Positions 42,634-50,331 of a DNA stretch of 64,000 nucleotides are shown here, one piece after another. Numbering within the stretch: position 1 is the first letter of the stretch; the number at the start of each line of letters is the position of its first letter. Position numbers and translations under genes: made by a program. The notes beneath the pieces were generated by a model. That model was not told where the DNA came from. It made no database searches and was given only the letters and a program-made list of their open reading frames with translations. Location of the stretch: assembly GCA_023382385.1 (NCBI GenBank), contig JAHDVH010000003.1, positions 310,001 to 374,000 of the forward strand, in the 5' to 3' direction. The stretch comes from a bacterium (lineage in GTDB: Bacteria; Electryoneota; RPQS01).

Positions 42634-45600
42634 ATGAAACGATTGGTTCTGATGTTGGGCCTTGTTGTAGCCTGTACCGGCGCGCTCTTCGCCGCTGGCA
42701 AGACGATTGATCAAACAGCAATCGGTCAACAGTCTGCCAACAACAAGAGCGCGCTCGACCGTGAATTGCAGCGTCAAGCTCTGGAGGCCCAGATCTTCGC
42801 GGCCAAGACCCAAGGCGCAATTCCGCAGGCTCTGCTCGCTGAGTACGAGCAACTTCTGGATGATATGGGCCGCCTGAACCCGCAACATGGCGCGCTGGAT
42901 CAGGGCGGCGACAACTGCTCGGACGCCGTGGACCTTGGCTCCGCGCTCGGTAACGGGATTGCCTCCGGTTCCACCGCCAATGCTCAAAACGACTTCCTGC
43001 ACTTTGCGCAACAGCCCCCCTGCTATCAGGGAACCTATTATACCGGCAGTGCCACTGCGCCTGATGTCACCTACAAATGGACAGCTCCCCGCACCAGCAC
43101 GTATACCTTTGCCCTGTGCGGAAGCAACTTTGACACCGAGCTTTCCCTCTGGAACTACACCTGTCCCACGCACCCTTCTTTCCCTGCTGATTACATCTGC
43201 GGGAATGACGACGCTCTGTCGGCATTCACATGCGAGTCCAACGGACTTCACTCTGTTGTCGGCTGCATCGCTCTGAACGCCGGACAGGAAATCCTCGTCG
43301 TCGTGGACGGCTGGAGCGGCTCGTCAGGCCAGTATTTCCTCTCGATTTTCGATTGCGACCCCGTTTGCTATGACGTTACGCTCGCCGCACCGGGTGCATA
43401 CTCGGGAACCACTTGCGAACAGGGCAACGACTGTGCAGCCTTCGGTTCCGATGATCTTGTGATCGCAGTCGAAATCCCGTCTGCAGGCTTGTGGTCGTTC
43501 GCCTATAACGGCATCGGTTTTGACCCCTATCTGCGAATCGGCTATGAGTGCTGCACCAGCGACATTTGTAGCGATGACGACAGCGGTGGCGGCTTGAATT
43601 CGCTTTGCCGCTGTGTTTCGCTTCAGCCCGGCACGGTCTATGTGACCCTCGAAGGTCTGGGTAACAGCTGTGGTGAGTTCACCCTCTCCGTCACCACCGA
43701 TGACTGCGTCGGCGGTCGTTGCTGCTACACCAATCCCTTCGGCGGACCTGCCTGCTCCACGACGCGCTTCGAAGAGTGCATTGCGTTGGGCGGTGTCTGG
43801 GATGAAGGCCTGTCCTGCGAAGAGAATCCCTGCGGCGTCGGACGTTGCTGCTACTATGACGACGGCGAACCCGTCTGCGAAAGCGGAGTTCGCGAGGACT
43901 TCTGCCAGTTTGCCCTTGGCGGCGTCTGGACGGAAGGCGCAAGCTGCAACACCCCCTGCCCCGCTACGGGCGACTGCGGCCCGATTGACCTCGTGTTCGC
44001 TGTGGACGTCACGGGTTCGATGTTTCAGGCGATTGACAACATCGTCAACGAGCTGCCGAACATCATCGCCATTGCCAACACCGCTTCAAATGGCGACCTG
44101 CGTTTGGGTCTGGTGACTTTCGATGATGAAGTCTTCGTCCACCATGCACTGACCAACAATATTGCCGCCGTGCAGGCGACCATCGCCGGACTCACCTCCT
44201 TTGGTGGTTTTGGGCTTCCTGAAGCATCCGACGAAGCACTCCGCGAGATCCTCACGGGTGACGGTCAGTGCGTATCAGTGGGTGATTTCAATGTAGCCTT
44301 CCGCGCCGGTGCCAACAAGATTGTCGTGTTGATTACCGACGCATCAAACGGTGGCTGTGATGACACCCATACGCCTGCCGATGTGGCTTACGCCCATCAG
44401 CGAGCGCTCGACGCACAGGCTGCCGGCGTTCGCATCTGCCCCGTCTGGCGTCCGCTGCCTGGTGCCGAACCGTTCGGAATCATTGTACCGGTGCTGCAGG
44501 ACTACGCTCTGACATCGGCCGGCACGTTCTCAATCATCGGCTTTGACGGCTCAGGTGCCGGCGGTGCGATTAATCAAATCGTCGCCAATTGCGGTCAGGG
44601 CGAATTGCGCCTGTTCTCGCCGGGCATCGACCTGCGTTGCGATCCGAACGGCGGCGGCATCACCACCCCGACCTTTGATCTGCTCGTCCGCGTCGGTAAC
44701 AGCGGCACGGAAACCTGCGAAAACGTTATGCTCGAACTCACCAGCATCGGTGGCGATGCCGGAACCGTCGTGCTGAACTCTGCCAATCCGGTTGCGCTTG
44801 GCAATCTGCTCGCGGGTCAATCGGTTGATCAGCTCTTCAACCTCACCGTGACTCCGGATGCCGATGGCGGCCAGATCGTTATCACCGCGACCGTCACGAG
44901 CGACAATTGCCCGTCGAACTTCCTGCAGATCGTGATTGATGTGCCGGATTGCGACGGCGACTGCGAAGGCGACTCCGAAATTCACTTCTACGAAATCGAT
45001 TTCCGGGTTCCGCCTGACTGCATCTGCGCCCACCTGTGTGTCGGTCATCCGGTGCACGTCTACGTCTGCGGTGAAGGCTTCTCACCGGGACGCTATCCGC
45101 TTCTGAACATCGCGCCGGGCTGCATGACCGACGGCTGCGACGAAGAGTGCGATCCTGCTCAGTGGATGTTCAGCAATACCGGCTGGACGCTGATCGGCGA
45201 CACCTGCTGGCACAATGTGATTATCCCGGGCACGGATGGCTGCATCTGTGTCTGCTTCGACCGCTTCCTGCCGGCTGAATTGGCCTCGTTCTCGGCTCTC
45301 CCGGGCAATGAAGAAATTCAGATCCGCTGGACTACCGCTTCTGAAACCCAGAACGACCACTTTGAATTGCTGCGCGACGGTGCTGTTACAGCCCATGTCG
45401 CCGCCACCAATTCGCCGAGCGGTTCGTCCTACTCGTTCGTCGACCGTGGCCTGACCAACGGCCGCGTCTACACCTACGAACTGGTCAGCGTCAGCCTGAC
45501 TGGAGATCGTCAGGTCATCGGCTCACTGGAATCTGCTCCGCAAGCGGGAGCCGCAGTGGTCTCTGAACTGGCGCTCTTCCAGAACTACCCGAATCCGTTC

Positions 45601-45825
45601 AACCCCGAGACGAGCATCTCGTTTGACCTGGTCGAAAACAGCAGCGTTAAGCTGTCGGTTTACAATCCGGTTGGTCAGCTGGTGGCAACGCTCGTGGAAG
45701 GCTCGCTGAATTCGGGTCGTCACACGGTGCAGTTCAATGCAGCCGGGCTGCCCAGCGGTCTCTACTTCTACCGTTTGACCGTTGGTGAGACGGTTATGCA
45801 GAAGAAGATGCTGCTGCTGAAGTAA
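42634..45825 (+). CDS. Secreted VWA-domain protein with Cys-rich repeats and C-terminal sorting domain
   Basis: 1063 residues from ATG 42634, with GAGGAAAG before it and a clean signal peptide (MKRLVLMLGLVVACTGALFAA). Order: an N-terminal linker, two PPC-like beta domains (about 90-350), two tandem 40-residue Cys repeats of form GRCCY ... LGGVW-EG-SC (about 355-440), a von Willebrand A domain (about 450-640) with the metal site DVTGSM and VLITDAS, a CARDB-like beta domain (about 680-780), a Cys-rich insert, an FN3-like domain (LPAELASFSALPGNEEIQIRW) and the sorting domain NYPNPFNPE ... KKMLLLK. Probably a surface adhesin or matrix protein. Followed by a strong terminator. Confidence 0.82.
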   Translation: MKRLVLMLGLVVACTGALFAAGKTIDQTAIGQQSANNKSALDRELQRQALEAQIFAAKTQGAIPQALLAEYEQLLDDMGRLNPQHGALDQGGDNCSDAVDLGSALGNGIASGSTANAQNDFLHFAQQPPCYQGTYYTGSATAPDVTYKWTAPRTSTYTFALCGSNFDTELSLWNYTCPTHPSFPADYICGNDDALSAFTCESNGLHSVVGCIALNAGQEILVVVDGWSGSSGQYFLSIFDCDPVCYDVTLAAPGAYSGTTCEQGNDCAAFGSDDLVIAVEIPSAGLWSFAYNGIGFDPYLRIGYECCTSDICSDDDSGGGLNSLCRCVSLQPGTVYVTLEGLGNSCGEFTLSVTTDDCVGGRCCYTNPFGGPACSTTRFEECIALGGVWDEGLSCEENPCGVGRCCYYDDGEPVCESGVREDFCQFALGGVWTEGASCNTPCPATGDCGPIDLVFAVDVTGSMFQAIDNIVNELPNIIAIANTASNGDLRLGLVTFDDEVFVHHALTNNIAAVQATIAGLTSFGGFGLPEASDEALREILTGDGQCVSVGDFNVAFRAGANKIVVLITDASNGGCDDTHTPADVAYAHQRALDAQAAGVRICPVWRPLPGAEPFGIIVPVLQDYALTSAGTFSIIGFDGSGAGGAINQIVANCGQGELRLFSPGIDLRCDPNGGGITTPTFDLLVRVGNSGTETCENVMLELTSIGGDAGTVVLNSANPVALGNLLAGQSVDQLFNLTVTPDADGGQIVITATVTSDNCPSNFLQIVIDVPDCDGDCEGDSEIHFYEIDFRVPPDCICAHLCVGHPVHVYVCGEGFSPGRYPLLNIAPGCMTDGCDEECDPAQWMFSNTGWTLIGDTCWHNVIIPGTDGCICVCFDRFLPAELASFSALPGNEEIQIRWTTASETQNDHFELLRDGAVTAHVAATNSPSGSSYSFVDRGLTNGRVYTYELVSVSLTGDRQVIGSLESAPQAGAAVVSELALFQNYPNPFNPETSISFDLVENSSVKLSVYNPVGQLVATLVEGSLNSGRHTVQFNAAGLPSGLYFYRLTVGETVMQKKMLLLK

Positions 45826-45851
45826 TCCGGCAGCCGGATTTCGGTCCATCG

Positions 45852-45885
45852 AGGGGCCGCAGGCACAGCCTGCGGCCCCTTCCTC
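45852..45885 (+). terminator. Intrinsic terminator after the VWA gene
   Basis: 13-bp stem aggggccgcaggc / gcctgcggcccct around ACA (45852-45880), followed by TTCCTCTC. Confidence 0.85.
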
Positions 45886-46066
45886 TCTAAATCGGTGAGT
45901 TTGGTGACCCTCTCACTTAACGATTGTTTAGTTGCTCAGCACACGTTCGCCTGTTAGTCGAAAAAGCCCGGCGAAACCTCCAGAATATCAAGAGAATACA
46001 GGCACACTCATCGCAGAAGTTTACCTTAATTGTCATATTTGCAAAAGGATACACTTTCGAAATTGG

Positions 46067-46095
46067 TTGCAATCGTGAGGAATCATGACTATATT
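46067..46095 (+). promoter_or_regulatory. Promoter of the tetrahaem cytochrome gene
   Basis: TTGCAA (46067-46072), 17-base spacer, TATATT (46090-46095), about 60 bases from the start. A small repeat GAGCG-taa-CGCTC (46108-46120) lies in the leader. The remainder of the gap (45886-46066) is AT-rich with nothing recognisable. Confidence 0.6.
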
Positions 46096-46154
46096 TATGC
46101 ATGAAAAGAGCGTAACGCTCCGAATCGTCACGCATTTATTTTAAGGGCAAAACA

Positions 46155-46688
46155 ATGAAATTCAATCGAATCATTATCAGTGCCGGCATCTGCCTGGCCT
46201 TCGCCATCAGCTCCTTTGCACAGGATGAGGCAAAGACTCCGACCTATGTCGGCTCGGGTAAGTGCAAGATCTGCCATAAGGGTGAGAAGAACGGCAACAT
46301 CTACGAAACTTGGCTTGACAGCAAACATGCTAAAGCGTTGGAAACCCTTGTCGCAAAGGGCGAGCAGAACAACCCTGAATGTTTGTCCTGCCACACCACC
46401 GGCTATGGAACGGCCAGTGGCTTTGACAAAATGCCCGATCTGCATGGCATGGAAGATTTAGGCGGCGTCGGCTGCGAATCCTGTCACGGCCCGGGTTCTG
46501 AGTACAAGACCAAGAAGATTATGGAGTCCCGCGAAGCGTCGATCGCTGCCGGAATGTGGATTCCGGATGAAAATACCTGCAAGACTTGTCATAACGAAAA
46601 GTCCCCCACCTTTAAGGGCTTCAATTACGAAGAAGCATTGCAGAAGATTATCCATCACGTCCCGCCAAAGGCGGAAGCCACCGAATAA
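46155..46688 (+). CDS. Tetrahaem cytochrome c, c554-like
   Basis: 177 residues. Signal peptide ends near SSFAQ (22). Four haem-c sites: CKICH (about 37), CLSCH (75), CESCH (101) and CTKCH-type CKTCH (144). The pattern YVGSGKCKICH, WLDSKHAKALETL, PECLSCHTTGYG and GVGCESCHGPGSEY is that of the cytochrome c554 family found beside many periplasmic electron-transfer systems. It is a soluble periplasmic carrier by prediction. It precedes the Hmc-like module by 170 bases containing two hairpins, so it may be the first gene of that operon or an independent one. Confidence 0.9.
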   Translation: MKFNRIIISAGICLAFAISSFAQDEAKTPTYVGSGKCKICHKGEKNGNIYETWLDSKHAKALETLVAKGEQNNPECLSCHTTGYGTASGFDKMPDLHGMEDLGGVGCESCHGPGSEYKTKKIMESREASIAAGMWIPDENTCKTCHNEKSPTFKGFNYEEALQKIIHHVPPKAEATE

Positions 46689-46703
46689 TTTTGTCCTGAT
46701 GAT

Positions 46704-46787
46704 GGTCGGCGCAACGGGACTTCCCCGCGAGGAAGTCCTGCGCCGGCCACAGTGGACGCAACACCTTTTGACCCGGAGTTTCCGGGT
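46704..46787 (+). repeat. Two intercistronic hairpins
   Basis: A long imperfect hairpin (46704-46748; ggtcggcgca and ggacttcc arms matched by ggaagtcc and tgcgccggcc, with a 3-base bulge), then ACCCGG / CCGGGT (46771-46787). Neither has a real T tract; they may attenuate read-through from the tetrahaem gene. Confidence 0.55.
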
Positions 46788-46804
46788 TTGCGCACGGGGA
46801 TTCT

Positions 46805-46820
46805 TGTGAAAAATTTCACA
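46805..46820 (+). promoter_or_regulatory. Crp/Fnr-type palindrome upstream of the Hmc-like operon
   Basis: TGTGA-AAAATT-TCACA, an exact match to the E. coli CRP half-site arrangement TGTGA-N6-TCACA, centred about 46 bases before the start codon at 46859. No good -10/-35 pair is placed for class I or II activation, so a roadblock or repression mode, or a chance hairpin, are alternatives. Confidence 0.4.
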
Positions 46821-46858
46821 TGAGTCGGTGAGACTCCGGCCAAAAGGGGGAACCGAAT

Positions 46859-47812
46859 ATGAAGATTAATCGTCGTAACTTCCTGAAACTTGCCGGACTT
46901 GCCACCGCTAATGTGGCCGTCGGCACGCTGCCGGGCAAAGCCGTCGCCTCCCCCGGCCACTTTACGGGTCACCCCGAACGGCGCGGCGTACTTGTGGACA
47001 CCACACAGTGCATCGGACTGAACTGCCGACGCTGTGAACTTGCCTGTGCCAAAGAGCACAACCTGCCGACGCCGGAAAAAGCTCCCGAAGATCCCACCGT
47101 CTTCGACAAGAGACGACGGACACACGCCGACCAGTTCACCGTCGTCAATCGCTTCAAGGGACAGTCGCCTGAAACCCCGATCTACGCCAAGAAGCAGTGC
47201 ATGCACTGCGATGAACCGGCGTGTGCTTCCGCGTGTCTGGTCGGCGCATTTTCCAAAACGCCAAGCGGCGCAGTCGAGTATGATGCCAGCGTCTGCATCG
47301 GCTGCCGATACTGCATGGTCGCCTGTCCCTTTGATATTCCCACGTACGAGTATTTCAGTGCACTTCACCCTCGGGTTCGCAAGTGCACTTTTTGTTTTGA
47401 ATCGCGGCTCCAGCAGGGCAAACCGCCTGCCTGTGTCGAAGCCTGTCCTCGCGAAGTCATGACGTTCGGCCGCAGGGAAGACTTGATCAAAGTCGCACGA
47501 CAAAAGATTGTCCGAAGTCCCAACCGATACGTCGATCACATCTATGGTGAACACGAAGTCGGCGGCACAAGCTGGATGTATCTCTCGTCCGTGCCGTTTG
47601 ACCAAATCGGCTTCCGCACGGATCTGGGGACCACTCCCTACCCCGAACTGACGCGCAACTACCTGTCGGCCGCGCCGCTGGTCATGGCGATTTGGCCGAC
47701 GTTCTTCCTGAGCATCTATCTGTTCACCAAACGCAAGGAGGAACTCGCCGCTGAACAGCGCCTGCTGAATCCCTCTGCGGACGGAAATCACAGAACCAAG
47801 GAGGACAAGTAA
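46859..47812 (+). CDS. Tat-exported 4x[4Fe-4S] ferredoxin-like subunit (HmcB/HybA/DsrO type)
   Basis: 317 residues. Twin-arginine signal NRRNFLKLAGL at the N-terminus. The 4Fe-4S pattern is that of DMSO-reductase-type electron-transfer subunits: CIGLNCRRCELAC (about 51-63, unusual C-x4-C-x2-C-x3-C spacing), CMHCDEPACASAC (about 117-129), CIGCRYCMVAC (about 148-158), then CTFC and CVEAC. A C-terminal membrane helix (about 272-290, PLVMAIWPTFFLSIYLF) anchors it, as in HybA and HmcB. It should pass electrons between the NrfD-like quinone subunit and the multihaem cytochrome on the periplasmic side. Overlaps the next gene as TAATG. Confidence 0.9.
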   Translation: MKINRRNFLKLAGLATANVAVGTLPGKAVASPGHFTGHPERRGVLVDTTQCIGLNCRRCELACAKEHNLPTPEKAPEDPTVFDKRRRTHADQFTVVNRFKGQSPETPIYAKKQCMHCDEPACASACLVGAFSKTPSGAVEYDASVCIGCRYCMVACPFDIPTYEYFSALHPRVRKCTFCFESRLQQGKPPACVEACPREVMTFGRREDLIKVARQKIVRSPNRYVDHIYGEHEVGGTSWMYLSSVPFDQIGFRTDLGTTPYPELTRNYLSAAPLVMAIWPTFFLSIYLFTKRKEELAAEQRLLNPSADGNHRTKEDK

Positions 47813-49050
47813 TGGCTACTGTCCTCGCTCCTCCTGCTCACCTGCGTCCTACGCCGAACTTCGTTCGTGATAAGCTGCTGCTCGGCATGACGCCGCGCGA
47901 GTATCTCAAGAGTTTGATGACTCCCGGACATTACATTGCCGCACTGATTCTGGCTGTCGGAATTCCCGTCACCTATCAACGCTTCACCGGAGGTATCGGC
48001 GCGATTTCCAACCTTACCGACGCCAATCCGTGGGGTATCTGGATCGGTATCGATGTGCTCTGCGGGGTCGCGCTGGCTGCCGGAGGATTCATCATCGGCT
48101 CCATCTACCACATCTTCGGTATGCACGAATACAAACCGCTCGTGCGTCCGGCCATACTCACGGGCTTTCTCGGCTACGCGCTCGTCGTGTTCGGTTTGAT
48201 GTTCGACTTGGGCCGCCCGTGGCGTCTCCCCTATCCGATGGTCTGGTCATTCGGCACAAGCTCAGTCATGTTTGAAGTCGGCTGGTGTGTCGCACTGTAT
48301 TTGTTCTGTCAGTTCATTGAATTCTGGCCGCCGCTCTTCGAGTGGATTGGAGCCAAACGCGCGCGTGCCTTTGCCGTCAAGCTGACGCTCGGTGCGACGG
48401 TGATGGCCGTGGTCCTTTCGACGCTGCACCAATCATCACTTGGCGCGCTCTTCCTGATTATGCCGTCCAAGCTGCATCCGCTGTGGTACAGCATGTATCT
48501 GCCGGTCTTCTTCCTGATTTCGGCAGTCTCGGGCGGAATCGGAATGATCATCTTCGAAGCCACCATGTCCCACCGCTACTTCAAGATGCAAACTGGACAT
48601 CTGAGTCATCGCGAGCTTGACAAGCTCATTCTCGGGTTGGCAAAGGGTGGTGCGCTTGTTCTTTATCTCTACTTCTGGCTCAAGATCATCGGCGTGGCGC
48701 ATGAACACCAGTGGGCATTGATTGCCACCGGATGGGGAGCGTGGTGGCTCGTGGAAGTCGTCGGCTTTATCCTGCTCCCGGCCTTCATGTTCCTGTTCGC
48801 TGTGCGCAGACTGAGTCCGACCCTCGCTCGCATTGCCGCCGTCTGGACCGTGTTGGGACTCATCCTCAACCGGGTAAACGTTTCCATCATCGCACTGAAC
48901 TGGTATGCCGAGGAACGCTACATCCCGCATTGGAAGGAAATTACCGTCACTTTGATGATTATCACAATCGGCGTGTTAGTCTTTAAGTTCATCGTGAATC
49001 GCATGCCGATTCTCCTGCAGCATCCTGATTATGCGGGCGACAGCCATTAA
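47812..49050 (+). CDS. NrfD/HybB/HmcC-type integral membrane subunit
   Basis: 412 residues with about ten predicted membrane helices. TPREYLKSLMTPGHYIAALIL, NPWGIWIGIDVLCGVALAAGGF and FDLGRPWRLPYPMVWSFG match the NrfD/PsrC family; ETTVHQSSLGALFLI-type text appears here as STLHQSSLGALFLIMP. These proteins bind quinol without haem and couple to the ferredoxin subunit. Together with the upstream ferredoxin and downstream small protein and multihaem cytochrome it reproduces the HmcB-HmcC-HmcD order. Direction of electron flow (quinol oxidation or reduction) is not determined by sequence. Confidence 0.92.
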   Translation: MATVLAPPAHLRPTPNFVRDKLLLGMTPREYLKSLMTPGHYIAALILAVGIPVTYQRFTGGIGAISNLTDANPWGIWIGIDVLCGVALAAGGFIIGSIYHIFGMHEYKPLVRPAILTGFLGYALVVFGLMFDLGRPWRLPYPMVWSFGTSSVMFEVGWCVALYLFCQFIEFWPPLFEWIGAKRARAFAVKLTLGATVMAVVLSTLHQSSLGALFLIMPSKLHPLWYSMYLPVFFLISAVSGGIGMIIFEATMSHRYFKMQTGHLSHRELDKLILGLAKGGALVLYLYFWLKIIGVAHEHQWALIATGWGAWWLVEVVGFILLPAFMFLFAVRRLSPTLARIAAVWTVLGLILNRVNVSIIALNWYAEERYIPHWKEITVTLMIITIGVLVFKFIVNRMPILLQHPDYAGDSH

Positions 49051-49065
49051 GGAAGGATGATATCC

Positions 49066-49188
49066 ATGTATACATTACATGACTTTACTGTTCTGACACA
49101 GACGGGTGAATATCTTGTCGCCATCCTCGGTCTGTTATCGTTTGTCCCATTTTGGAAAGCTTTGAATCAACGACCCAAGCGCCACTAA
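49066..49188 (+). CDS. Small single-span membrane protein (HmcD-like)
   Basis: 40 residues, found by reading the gap between the NrfD-like and 13-haem genes. The ATG at 49066 follows GGAAGGA by 9 bases. The translation starts MYTLHDFTVLTQTG, has one hydrophobic span (about 15-31, EYLVAILGLLSFVPFW) and ends in a basic tail (RPKRH), so the C-terminus should be cytoplasmic. In Desulfovibrio the Hmc operon places the tiny membrane protein HmcD just after the NrfD-like HmcC. Homology to HmcD cannot be shown at this length; position, size and topology support it. Confidence 0.75.
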   Translation: MYTLHDFTVLTQTGEYLVAILGLLSFVPFWKALNQRPKRH

Positions 49189-49217
49189 TCGCGCTGTCGA
49201 GTCGGAGAATTCCGGCC

Positions 49218-50327
49218 ATGAAATATTACATATTCTTGCTTATCGCCAGTTTTACGCTTGTGCTCTCCAGCGAGCGCGCCGAAGCCGTCTCGCAGCAACC
49301 CGGCGCGTCCAATGGCTGCTCGCAATGTCACGTCTGCCGGACACCTACGGCGGACGACCCTTGCCTCCGTATCTGCCCGCGACCGCGCGTCACCCCGCAA
49401 GATCTGAAGATGGGGCCGGATGAAGTGCTCATCAACGAACTCGAGAATGAGTACGAAGCCGTTCGTTTTTCGCATCGCCTGCATGCGGAAATGACCGCGA
49501 TGGATCGCGGATGTCAGGATTGTCACCACTTCCAGCAGGTCGGCGGCATCACCGCCTGCAAAGATTGTCATCCCCCGCACATCGCCGACGAAAATCTCGA
49601 ACAGCCGGGCCTGAAAGGTGCCTATCATCGGCAATGTCTTGGCTGCCATCAGGATTGGAGTCACGACACGTCCTGCGAAATCTGCCACCTGAAGAAGGGA
49701 CAAGAGACGGCGACGCATCCGCTGCCTAAGCGTTCGCCCGGAAGCAAATTCGCCGGACTCGTCGAACCTGAAAAGAAGGTCTGGCATTCGTCCTATGGCG
49801 GCGGAACGATTGTCACGCTGTTTCACAGAAATCACACCGAGAAATACGGCATCTCGTGTGCATCGTGCCATCATGCTGAAGGCTGCGCGTCGTGTCATTC
49901 GAAATCCGAGCAAACCACCACGTCCATTCGCCACAGCGAAGAAGCTTTGCACGGCATCTGCAATTCCTGTCACTCGGAGATGAGCTGCAATCAGTGTCAC
50001 ATGAAAACGGAAGCCGTTGAGTTTTCTCACGACCGGACGGGGTGGCCGCTCAAGTTCTACCACGAACGACTGTCGTGCCGCCGGTGTCACGGCAATCCGA
50101 ATCACTTTACGAAACCGTCGCGCGACTGCAATAGTTGCCACAAGGACTGGGCCGTCGGCACGTTCAAACACGCGCACACCGGCTACGGATTGAACGACAC
50201 GCATGCTGAAATCTCCTGCGAGGAATGCCACGTCGGGAAGAATTTCGCGGTCAAACCGACCTGCAATTCGTGTCACGACAACGACATTACATATCCTGCA
50301 TCGCAACCCGGTGGAAGATTGAGATAA
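49218..50327 (+). CDS. 13-haem cytochrome c (HmcA/class III-like)
   Basis: 369 residues from ATG 49218 (MKYYIFLLIASF signal peptide ending near AEAVS); the frame extends to 49152 without a signal. Thirteen CXXCH sites: CSQCH, CQDCH, CKDCH, CLGCH, CEICH, CASCH twice, CNSCH, CNQCH, CRRCH, CNSCH, CEECH, CNSCH. Several His residues sit one turn before them (FSHRLH, YHRQ), as in cytochrome c3-type bis-His haems. Just after the first site come extra cysteines (CHVCRTPTADDPCLRIC) not explained by haem binding. Periplasmic electron acceptor or donor for the membrane complex. No paralogy to the next two genes outside the haem motifs. Confidence 0.9.
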   Translation: MKYYIFLLIASFTLVLSSERAEAVSQQPGASNGCSQCHVCRTPTADDPCLRICPRPRVTPQDLKMGPDEVLINELENEYEAVRFSHRLHAEMTAMDRGCQDCHHFQQVGGITACKDCHPPHIADENLEQPGLKGAYHRQCLGCHQDWSHDTSCEICHLKKGQETATHPLPKRSPGSKFAGLVEPEKKVWHSSYGGGTIVTLFHRNHTEKYGISCASCHHAEGCASCHSKSEQTTTSIRHSEEALHGICNSCHSEMSCNQCHMKTEAVEFSHDRTGWPLKFYHERLSCRRCHGNPNHFTKPSRDCNSCHKDWAVGTFKHAHTGYGLNDTHAEISCEECHVGKNFAVKPTCNSCHDNDITYPASQPGGRLR

Positions 50328-50331
50328 TTCC

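Noticed and set aside
46655-47791. 378-residue minus-strand frame
   Set aside because: Antisense to the ferredoxin gene, which has a Tat signal and all cluster cysteines.
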